Of a stretch of DNA of 64,000 bases, positions 55,990 through 64,000 are shown piece after piece (the first letter of the stretch is position 1; every line of letters starts with the position of its first letter). The stretch is from positions 18,920,974 through 18,984,973 of the forward strand of contig NC_135259.1 in NCBI RefSeq assembly GCF_964204865.1, given 5' to 3'. Below the pieces are notes generated by a model. It ran no database searches. It was not told the DNA's origin and saw only the letters and a program-made list of their open reading frames with translations. The position numbers and the translations under genes are program-made. This stretch comes from Styela clava. Taxonomy: Eukaryota > Chordata > Ascidiacea > Stolidobranchia > Styelidae.

Positions 55990-57843
55990 ATGGAGGCAAA
56001 AAGAGCAAAGTTGGATGAAGAAGCGTGCCATGACACTTCAGAGGAGAGCGATTTTACAATTAAAGTCGGTAAGGTATCGTTTCCAGTTCATAAAAATAGA
56101 CTTATCATTGCCTCTGATTATTTTCAAGCTATGTTGTCTCATGATACTAAAGAACGACAACAGGGAGTCGTTAATATGAAGGAAGTTGAACCAGACGGTG
56201 TGAAATTTTGCATTGACTTTATCTATACTGGTGCCACAACTGTTACGATGGAAACTATGCCAAATCTTCTGCCTGCAGCTAGAATGATGCAACTTGATGT
56301 TCTCATTAAAAATTGTGTTGGAGTATTAGAGGAAAACTTGAAAGCAGAAAACTGTATTTCTGTGTTAAAGTTGGCAAGAACGCATAGTTTTGCTGACCTT
56401 GAGGAAAATGCTTTGGAACTTTTCAGAGAAAATTATAAATTTGAAGAGTTTGGAGATTTTGCTGAACTTGAGAAATCAGACTTTGTGGAACGTATCTCTG
56501 ATTTTAGGTTGAGAAATGAATTGGCCTGGGAAGTTATTATAAATTGGATCAAACTCAATGTTAAAGAACGAAGTAAAGATATTTTTGAATTTGTGAAACT
56601 ATTAGATTGGAAATATTTACCTACCGGTACATCAGCACTTTTGAAGAATTTGTGGTCAGAACCGATCTTCCAAAATTCGAAGCCTTGCAAAAAATTTCTT
56701 TTTCGACGCATTTTTTCAGATTTGGATGAGTTGAAACACTTTCTTGATGTTGATAATTTTTTTCTTATCAGAAGTATGAGTATTGCTTATCAAGATGTAA
56801 CTAAACAAGGTAAAAATATCATTGATGAGTATTTGAAGATGAACATTGTACAATTATTTGAAGATGACCAGTCATTGTCTTTGACAAAAGATGAGTTCTT
56901 TGCCGCGTTTTTGGATCATGACACTTCATGTCTTTGCAGTGAAGAATTGTTTTGGAAGATTGCTGTCAAGTGGTGCAAACATGATCCAACCAGAAGAACT
57001 TTGTTTCCAAAACTAATGAAAGCGATTCGATTTGACCGCTTGGACAAAAGCTTCATAGCGACATCAGTTAGAAATGAAACACTTTTGACTGAAAGTCAAG
57101 AATGTGTCAAGATTTTCATTGATGCTGTCAATTCTCAGATATTAAAGTCGAATGATGCGTCATACATAGCTGTTCTCTACCCAGATGGTAAAATTTTTGC
57201 AAAGGATTTAAAGTATAAGTCATGGCATTATTTACCTGATGCACCGAAGGGTAATTTTATGCAAATTTTTTCATTGCATGACAGGTTATGTCTCTTCACA
57301 GACGGTAAATTGTGGTATTTTTCAGAGAAAGATGTAAAATGGGTAGAAAGAGCCCAGCTCACGGATCGCTGTCCAAGAAATGCGAAAATAGTCACAATCG
57401 ATGACAGGGCTTATATAGTAGGGCGCCACCTAATGTGTTGTTATGATTCCGATACTAATAAATGGGATGAGACATTGCCGACCACAGATCTGGATATTCG
57501 TCATGATTTCTGTGTTGTTCGTCAGGATAATGATATATTGGTCATTAATGGAAACAAACAATGTCAAGATTTTAACACTCAGTCAAAAACTTGGTCAGAA
57601 ACGAGAGATTTTCAAAAAATTTCCAAGTTTTCATCTGCGGCCTATCATCAAAGTACATCTTATATTGTTGGTTTGTCACATCAAACTGACAGATGGAGTG
57701 AAACATATGTTAAGACTAGTCGTTATAATATTTTAGGGGCATGGGAAGACATAAAAGATATTCCTGTAGATCTAAATTCGTCACAAAGTTGGCTATTCAC
57801 TACCGGTGAAAATTTAATTCTTTTTGCATTATGTTTATCATGA
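55990..57843 (+). CDS. BTB-BACK-Kelch-like protein, intronless
   Basis: The 617-codon single-exon protein resembles KLHL family adaptors, which recruit substrates to Cullin-3 ubiquitin ligases. Residues about 18-115 are the BTB domain (SDFTIKVGKVSFPVHKNRLI, SDYFQAML, DFIYTG). About 118-225 is BACK (CISVLKLARTHSFADLEENA, LAWEVIINWIK). About 270-375 looks like a second BACK-type helical segment (SEELFWKIAVKWCKHD). About 385-617 is a weak Kelch-like propeller in which the usual GG pairs are largely missing (LMCCYDSDTNKWDETLP). The exact KLHL subfamily is not recognised. The ATG lies 16 bases after an acceptor-like ACTTAG (AG at 55972-55973). Confidence 0.9.
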   Translation: MEAKRAKLDEEACHDTSEESDFTIKVGKVSFPVHKNRLIIASDYFQAMLSHDTKERQQGVVNMKEVEPDGVKFCIDFIYTGATTVTMETMPNLLPAARMMQLDVLIKNCVGVLEENLKAENCISVLKLARTHSFADLEENALELFRENYKFEEFGDFAELEKSDFVERISDFRLRNELAWEVIINWIKLNVKERSKDIFEFVKLLDWKYLPTGTSALLKNLWSEPIFQNSKPCKKFLFRRIFSDLDELKHFLDVDNFFLIRSMSIAYQDVTKQGKNIIDEYLKMNIVQLFEDDQSLSLTKDEFFAAFLDHDTSCLCSEELFWKIAVKWCKHDPTRRTLFPKLMKAIRFDRLDKSFIATSVRNETLLTESQECVKIFIDAVNSQILKSNDASYIAVLYPDGKIFAKDLKYKSWHYLPDAPKGNFMQIFSLHDRLCLFTDGKLWYFSEKDVKWVERAQLTDRCPRNAKIVTIDDRAYIVGRHLMCCYDSDTNKWDETLPTTDLDIRHDFCVVRQDNDILVINGNKQCQDFNTQSKTWSETRDFQKISKFSSAAYHQSTSYIVGLSHQTDRWSETYVKTSRYNILGAWEDIKDIPVDLNSSQSWLFTTGENLILFALCLS

Positions 57844-58416
57844 ACTTTCAAACTCATGGGTAGTTGTTGCAAATCTTCCGAAGTACAATACTTGTGGAAA
57901 AAAAGGACTAGGTCAAGTAAAGCAATTGGATCCAAACTCTCTTTGTTCTTTCAAAGGAAACTTGGATTGATGTGGAAGATGGACATGTTATTTTGTTTTT
58001 GACACGGATGACTGGATATGCTTCAAATATTATTTCAAAATAAGTTTGAATTAGCAAATATCGTAGCTTTGGCCATACCTTTGTTCTGAGGAATCATGGA
58101 AGTTAGGACCGGAAAAAAAAATGAAAATTTGTCAAACAGCTAATTATTTTTACATAGAATAATTTTTACAAAGTTTTATCAGAGGCATATGTTATATAAA
58201 TATTATGGTCATAGATTCTCAAAATATCGTCGGTGCACTTCAATTCAGTGCCTTAACCTAGAGTAGAACCTAAATAGCATCAATCTAGAACCTAAAAGAA
58301 ATACTATAATAATTTATCGAAAAAGAAATAAGCACGGAGCACACATTTTATTTGTATATCATCTGACTTTCACATTTTCTGCTTTTCTAGCGACCATCCT
58401 GTATAATACTTGTTTT
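57844..58416. other. 3' flank of the BTB-Kelch gene, no gene seen
   Basis: Contains sequence resembling 10200-10330 ('aaatttgtcaaacag', 'acaaagtttt', 'ggcatatgttatata'), so another dispersed repeat is present. No coding region is supported. Confidence 0.4.
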
Positions 58417-58643
58417 GGTGCTCCCGAAGTATGCGAACCAAGATGGCGGACATCGGAACGTAACAGGTTAGGGTTAGGCGATAATTTTTTTCCAATTTTC
58501 CTTATTTTAGTCCTATTATCAGTTCGAAGACTAGCCGAGAGCCTCCCGTAATATTTATACCTAAAATTATGGCCTAACCCTAACCTAGTACACATATTAC
58601 ATTCCGATGTCCGCCATCTTGGTTCGCATACTTCGGGAGCCCC
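58417..58643. mobile_element. MITE family A, complete with perfect TSD
   Basis: Left terminus GGTGCTCCCGAAGTATGCG and right terminus CGCATACTTCGGGAGCCCC. A perfect 8 bp TSD, cttgtttt, lies at 58409-58416 and 58644-58651. One of the best-preserved copies, with 'ggttagggttagg' and 'cctaaccctaacc' inside. Confidence 0.92.
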
Positions 58644-58815
58644 CTTGTTTTAGTCCTGAGATTTCGATTTGAGATTTTAGAAGTTGTAGAGTGAACACAA
58701 AACTTGCATTAAATCAAAGTAATAGTTAATCGATTTGCTAATATTTGATTAATATGGTTAATTAATTATTTCAAATATGTCATTAATGAATATTTTTTCT
58801 AATGTATTCAATGGA

Positions 58816-58890
58816 TTGGATTTACATATTTATCCTGGGAAAAGAGGGAAGCCGATAAGACTGCTTTATCATATGGTGAACCCCGACCAA
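58816..58890 (-). repeat. SINE 3' fragment, minus strand
   Basis: 'ggatttacatatttatcctg', 'gaagccgataagactgc', 'atatggtgaaccccgacc' match the SINE tail half. Confidence 0.65.
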
Positions 58891-59119
58891 TATATTATGG
58901 AATAGACAATTACTGCACTCACCAGCATTTTTTAATTCATAACATGGAAACCGCCGAAATGGTCTGCTTTATTTTAGCACGATCTTTCAAGTAACATAAA
59001 TCATTGAATTGAATAATCTGATTCTGATTGGCAGAGTTGCTATTTTTAGGAATTTATTTCATCATTATATCCCATTCACTTTAGATATCATTGTCATTCC
59101 TTCAATTTCCACAGGATTA

Positions 59120-59415
59120 TTACTTATCGATTTTAATCGGTAAGTATGTTGATAGGTATTTGTCTGTCTGTCTGTTAGATGCACGCGATATCTCACGAAA
59201 GCGAGATTGAATCTGCTCCAGATTTTGCATGTGCATTCATCCTATGTCGGACCAGAAGCCTATTGGTTTTGGATGAATTATGTCGTATAATTAGCGAATT
59301 ATTAATTAATTAGTGATGGGACACAAGATGTCACTATGGAGTAAGAGCGCTTTTTTGGAGGATCCCCCAACTTTCGATCGATAAGTTCGGTCTCAGACCG
59401 ATATTCTCGTGTTGT
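59120..59415 (+). repeat. Dispersed repeat family H
   Basis: Inverted relative of 38818-39110 over its whole length, including the 'tgtctgtctgtctgttag' tract and 'cagaccgatattctcgtg'. Confidence 0.7.
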
Positions 59416-59495
59416 ACATTTATTCTTAAATTTAATTGAGCCACTGTAGAAAATATTCATTTCTTTTTCCTTTCAATTTCATGTATAAAAATTTG

Positions 59496-59723
59496 GGTAC
59501 TCTTGTTGTAAATGAACCAAGATGGCAGACACCGGAACGTAGTATGTGTACCATGTTAGGGTTAGGCCATAATTTCAGGTACAAACACTGTGGGAGTCAC
59601 TTGGCTAGTCTCCGTCAACCGTAATATAACTAAAATTGGGATAAAATCAGGTCCTCGCCCTATCCTGGTACACATACTATGTTCCGGTGTCCGCCATGTT
59701 GGTTCACATACTACGGGAGCGCC
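59496..59723. mobile_element. MITE family A with perfect TSD
   Basis: Starts GGTACTCTTG and ends CTACGGGAGCGCC. The 8 bp TSD aaaatttg is perfect at 59488-59495 and 59724-59731. Confidence 0.88.
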
Positions 59724-59848
59724 AAAATTTGTTTCTAAAGTGCAGAATACTTAGATTGAACAGTGTTGGGTATCTCGCACTGATTCCTAGTTTTAAAATT
59801 TCTTTGTTTCAGGTTATACTCATTTTGAACTCCTGAAAACTTCTAAAC

Positions 59849-60138
59849 CAGGTGTGTGCAACCTTTAATACAGGAGGCCAGATATGAATAACTGGGTGAA
59901 ATCGTGGGGCCGCACCTTTTTTTCTTTAACATAGGCTTTCTAGTAGTCGCAGACATAAATATTTGATCATTGATCCTCTGACATACACAAGCTCAGGTAT
60001 AAGCGTTGCGAAGGAATTGGAAATATTTGCACATACTAGAATAAATTGAATTGAAAAGGGCCACACACCATTCAGAATTGGCAATTCTCCTTGTGGGCCA
60101 CATTTGGCCCTCGTTCCGCTGCAGGTTATACACCCATG
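59849..60138. mobile_element. hAT MITE, first of a side-by-side pair
   Basis: The termini CAGGTGTGTGCAACCT and AGGTTATACACCCATG are flanked by ttctaaac (59841-59848) and ttctaaat (60139-60146). Confidence 0.85.
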
Positions 60139-60146
60139 TTCTAAAT

Positions 60147-60645
60147 CAGGGGTTCTCAACCTTTTTTATGTTATTAAGTACCCCCCGAGTCACGAAACAA
60201 TCAACGTGAACCCTCAATAATCAGACACCAAACAAAGTTGTGATATATTGACTGACAATTTGCTGCAACGACAATTTATAACCTACTGCTGTGACTAAAT
60301 TAAATATTCGTGTTGATGTTATTGCCCTTGTCCTCCACGGCTCCACCCAACCAATGAATTCTTGAAATCTCGAGTTTCGATGAGCATATCACTTTCTGCA
60401 ATGCTCGCAGCACATTGTCTTTTGAGATTTCACAGTTTGGCTGGAAGCCGTGCATTTCACATTGTTGCGTCACAATCACAACAACGCTAGTTCAGTGAAA
60501 ATTTACGCTGAGTTTAAATTGACGTTCATTTTCATGTGGTTAGTTACTCAGTTTTCCTTTGTTAAAGGATATTGTAAGAAAAAACTCGACTTCCATCCAA
60601 GTACCCCTGGAAATCTTCTCGCGAACCCCAGGTTGAGAACCCCTG
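60147..60645. mobile_element. hAT MITE, second of a side-by-side pair
   Basis: The termini CAGGGGTTCTCAACCT and AGGTTGAGAACCCCTG are flanked by perfect ttctaaat duplications at 60139-60146 and 60646-60653. It sits directly next to the first element, sharing its TSD. Confidence 0.9.
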
Positions 60646-61027
60646 TTCTAAATGATCATCAAACTTTTGTAAATGTCTCACAATAGGCAGAATGGTTGGC
60701 ACAGCATTGCTAATCATATTGCTTGAGCTTGTAATTCTGTATATGTTGAGATGGTTGGATATTAGATATCCTGTAAGTGACCGACTTAATAACTGGTCAC
60801 CCTCCAAACATCAACTTTCATATCCTATTTAGCCTGGTAACTGATTGGCTGTGGATTCCTTTATTGTGCAAGTCTGTACATTTGAAAAGTTGGTTTGCAT
60901 AGCTATTGCCATATTTAGCTAGTATGTGGTAAATTGATAAAATGCTACAATCTACCATTTGATTATGCATTCTATTGACTTCATTTCTATTGTATGTTTT
61001 CAATAATTGTTTTTTTATATAAACTTC

Positions 61028-61242
61028 GGTGCTCCAGAAGTGTGTGTACCAATATGGAAGTAACTAATATTGTTTGTCTACTTTACTTCAAGTTGTGTAA
61101 AGGGACTGAAATATATTGGAAAGGGAGTTTATTCACTTGGCTAACACAGACAGTCCTCGAACTCGTAATAGAACTTGAATAAAAAAAATCGGAATAAAAT
61201 TATGGCCCAACTCTAACCTGGAACACACACTACTGGAGTACC
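61028..61242. mobile_element. MITE family A variant with TSD
   Basis: Starts GGTGCTCCAGAAGTGTGTG and ends 'acacacactactggagtacc'. The TSD taaacttc/taaatttc agrees at 7 of 8. Confidence 0.82.
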
Positions 61243-61837
61243 TAAATTTCATATAATAATAAAACTATGTACTTTTTTAATTTTATATTTGCATCGCTGT
61301 ATTTTTCACTGCTATTCCTTCATTTTGATCCTAAATTTTCATTCAATCATGATTGTATTTTTTTCACAGTTTCTGTTTTACAGTATATAAACATAACAAT
61401 TAATAGTTCAAGTTTGGTATTACGGGATTTCCATGATCTGGTAGAATATGACTATTTCTCAAGTAATAACGTCTCTGTGGTTAAGACGAATCTTTTTTAA
61501 ATTAATTTGAGAGGTGGATTTTCTCGACAAAAAATGTGTGGTGGAATATATTTGTTAGTTCGAGTCCTCATTTCACAATCTTCGGCATATAATTTGTTTT
61601 GAAAATTTGCAACACACAAGATGATTAACCCGGGTAACACCCATATGGGATGCTTTACTTTGGCTGGTAAAATCAGGTACTGAAAGTGTTAATAACGCTC
61701 TCAGCTTTTTATAGTCGTATTAGTAGCATGATTTGAAAATGACTTGTCAGACCTTTGTGAGGATGGTGAAACCACTTATACTCAGATAAGGAATGACAAG
61801 ATATACTCCCTTCTAATGGACGTTTTATTGGTCTAGC

Positions 61838-61935
61838 ACAGTGGCTCCCAACCTTTTTTATATCGCGGCACGTTTTTGAGCACTTCAATTAAATATCCAC
61901 AGCACACCTATCACAAAACAACATTTCTCTCTCAT
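61838..61935. mobile_element. hAT left-end fragment
   Basis: 'cacagtggctcccaaccttt' and 'atatcgcggcacgtttttga' are a typical hAT left end. It breaks off at the family B repeat. Confidence 0.5.
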
Positions 61936-61956
61936 AAAACCAGTTTGCTATAAAAT

Positions 61957-62160
61957 AACAAGAGAGCTATGCTCAAATATATGGACACGTAGCGCCACCC
62001 AATGGCAATAATTTTGATGACGTCATAGCGAGAAAAAAAAAGTAATAGTCTAATTTCAAAGTATTCGAAGAGAAAAGTGATTTTTTTAAAATGATGGAGA
62101 CAAATAACAATAACAACATAATATTGAAACGATAGTTATGTCCACTAAACGTGTCCAATA
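61957..62160 (+). repeat. Dispersed repeat family B
   Basis: 'acaagagagctatgctcaaa', 'tggacacgtagcgccacc', 'gacgtcatagcgagaaaa', then 'acataatattgaaacgatag' and 'aaacgtgtccaata'. Inner inverted ends GGACACGT/ACGTGTCC. Confidence 0.75.
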
Positions 62161-62489
62161 ATAAACAAAGAAGATCAAATAAAGGGAATTTTATTCATGT
62201 AAATACAACATTTATACCCAGTATTTAGTAACGGGTATAGATTGATAATGGTGAATGTCAGTACTCAGTAGGATTGTTATGCCTGGTGCTTCTTTACTAC
62301 TGCTGCAATTTGTGGACGAATGTGAGGGAGACATACTTTTAACTCTCAGAAAGAGACGCAGTCTTAAAGCGCGCGAGGGGGGCATTCGCCTCCCAATAAT
62401 TTCGTCTATATTTAAACACGAGTTGATTCCGCATTTAAAATTCTCATTTCCGAAAATTGCGATAGTCGAGCGCGAACAAGTGGTTAATA

Positions 62490-62720
62490 ATGTACACGAG
62501 AGCACCTCACATTATTGTAAAAGATGCGCGGGTAATACGTGGCTTCAAACGCCGCCGATCACGCCCTTCGGTTTTGCTCGCCCTCTGCGTTCCATATTAC
62601 GCCTTTATGATTATCACAGGTATTCTCACTTTTGCTCGCCCTCTGCGTTCCATATTACGCCTTTATGATTATCACAGGTATTCTCACTTTTGCACAAACC
62701 AATTCTTTTTTGTTACAATT
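62490..62720 (+). CDS. Possible signal-anchor first exon disturbed by duplication
   Basis: From the ATG at 62490 the frame reads a basic stretch (GFKRRRSRPS) followed by a hydrophobic run (VLLALCVPYYAFMIITG), resembling a type II signal anchor. A 58 bp direct duplication then shifts the frame. In the second copy the hydrophobic frame continues as ILTFAQTNSFLLQF. Alternatively the exon ends at one of two duplicated CAG|GTATTC donors. No downstream exon was found, so this is weak. Confidence 0.22.
62572..62687 (+). repeat. 58 bp tandem duplication
   Basis: Two essentially identical units start at 62572 and 62630 ('ttttgctcgccctctgcg', 'gattatcacaggtattctca'). Confidence 0.92.
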
Positions 62721-63299
62721 TAATATGTTTCTCCCATTGCCAAAATCATTCAATAGTATTATTGTCGGCGCTTGTGAGAGAAATGAAAAAGAAAAACAAA
62801 CCGTATTTCAATGCAACAATTAAATATTATCGCTGAAACACTAAATAGGTTTGAAGTTGTTATAAACCGCTGGACTTATCTTTTCACGGTATGAATTTCA
62901 ATCAATCAATTTTATTTTGGTATAGAACAAACTAAAAGGACAAACAAAACAGAGCGGAACTGGAAGACGAGCAACACTCAAGAAAGCGTTGAAAACGCAC
63001 GAGTTGACCAGAACAGAAGCACACAATAAATGAACAGGCACGATATAAAAACGGGGAGTACCTCTGAAAACAATTTAAGATGTGAAAACACTGATCAAAA
63101 GAACAACAGGGCAACTTTTTTACAAACTACTAAAGTTATGTGGCCGCGGTTGTCATATGTGCAATATTTTTAATGGGAAATCCTCATGTTACATAAAAAA
63201 TAGGTAGGTACTACGATCAAAATTAAGGATAGTGAAACAAATACAACTTGCAAAGTTTAATAGTTCTGTGGACCACCTCAAAATTTTTTTCCTTGTGCC

Positions 63300-63570
63300 C
63301 AGCCATGGCCCTCTGGTTAAGAACCAGTGCGCTAGGCGTTTGGATAACGCTCGCCATTGCACCTCTCATCACCCTGCATGGGACTCACAGGTTCGAAACC
63401 CGTAGTTGATAAACATGTGAAGGGTGGTTACTGGTCGATTAAAGGCTTCCTCCGTCGTTAGGCCCATGCTTCCGAAAACAAATAACTGGCCAACTAATCC
63501 CTCACCCGACATGGTAACTGGACTAGTACGTCATGTGATTGAGCCGGTTTTCCTATCCCTCGAGATAAAT
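63300..63570 (+). repeat. SINE copy preceded by a hAT end
   Basis: 'ccctctggttaagaaccagt' marks a hAT-like end at about 63308-63328. The SINE follows: 'gcgctaggcgtttgg', B box 'ggttcgaaacc', 'ggcttcctccgtcg', 'gagataaatccc'. The A box is eroded. Confidence 0.7.
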
Positions 63571-63856
63571 CCCACCATCCCTGTGTCTAAAAGCATCATC
63601 CACGTCTTTCTGGGCCAAACATGAAATTAGGCGACAGCGTTTTCTGAGCGAATGAACGAAATAGCACTACCGTTAACATAATATTAGCTATTCTGTCACT
63701 ATTTTGACACACCACTCTGCCCTGTAAATTTTACTTGTAAAAAATACACAGTTTGCATTATGTAGTTTATCAATTAAATTTTACATAATATTGGCTTCAT
63801 ATAAAATACACTAAGTGTAGTCACAATATATTACATGACGACCATATACGACACCA

Positions 63857-63987
63857 TCAAGTTTGTGGGACGACTACCACTGGAGTGAGGGCAACGCTAC
63901 AAAATCCTCCTGTGATCCAATTGTATTTGTTTGTGCAGTAAGCCCCGAACTCTGTTATCAGTGCGGTTCCTTCTGATACAGTCATTT
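63857..63987 (-). CDS. Last exon of an unidentified gene entering from beyond the window
   Basis: A pyrimidine-rich TTTTTGCAG acceptor (AG at 63989-63988) opens an exon needing one carried base. It encodes GTALITEFGAYC, YNWITGGFCSVALTPVVVV and a TGA stop at 63859-63857. The Cys and Trp content reads like an extracellular domain end. I do not recognise the family. Confidence 0.4.
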
Positions 63988-64000
63988 CTGCAAAAACTGG

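Noticed and set aside
62212-62505. 97-codon minus-strand ORF
   Set aside because: No family resemblance, no splice signals, and an equally long frame exists on the plus strand; neither is supported.

Overview
The window is AT-rich, intron-bearing animal DNA, packed with short DNA transposons and tRNA-derived SINEs. Gene content (POMGNT1, ABCF1, pICln, ALG3), compact genes and splice-acceptor-like sequences just upstream of several start codons fit an invertebrate chordate, most likely an ascidian tunicate. The species is inference; no marker gene proves it.

Layout. 1-373: last two exons of an unidentified + strand gene. 2531-6780: a 4.25 kb hAT-like element with a perfect 8 bp target-site duplication (TSD). 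7284-31895 (-): a complete 15-exon POMGNT1 gene (676 aa), rebuilt from conserved exons with matching splice phases. Its intron 10 contains, on the opposite strand, a complete 4-exon gene (12084-14635) for a secreted-leader, CUB-like, single-pass membrane protein with a tyrosine-rich tail. POMGNT1 intron 1 is filled by a second, inverted copy of the hAT-like element (23231-27962) and a 3.3 kb foldback element made of 72 bp tandem repeats (27987-31271, 9 bp TSD).

34288-36522 (+): intronless ABCF1. 40270-41922 (-): two-exon pICln (CLNS1A). 43362-44648 (-): intronless ALG3, with a hAT MITE inserted at its stop codon. 45559-47426 (+): a two-exon Ser/Arg-rich coiled-coil protein. 49852-53495 (-): a proposed five-exon small membrane protein. 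54040-55128: an ORF split by a GC-rich transposon with a 9 bp TSD; removing the insert restores the frame. 55990-57843 (+): intronless BTB-Kelch gene. 57.9-64 kb: mostly repeats, a possible signal-anchor exon disturbed by a 58 bp duplication, and the last exon of a - strand gene leaving the window.

The genes are unrelated neighbours rather than a pathway, although POMGNT1 (O-mannose extension, Golgi) and ALG3 (N-glycan precursor, ER) both serve glycosylation. About fifteen copies of one palindromic MITE carrying telomere-like TTAGGG units, several hAT MITEs and many SINE pieces fill most of the non-coding DNA.
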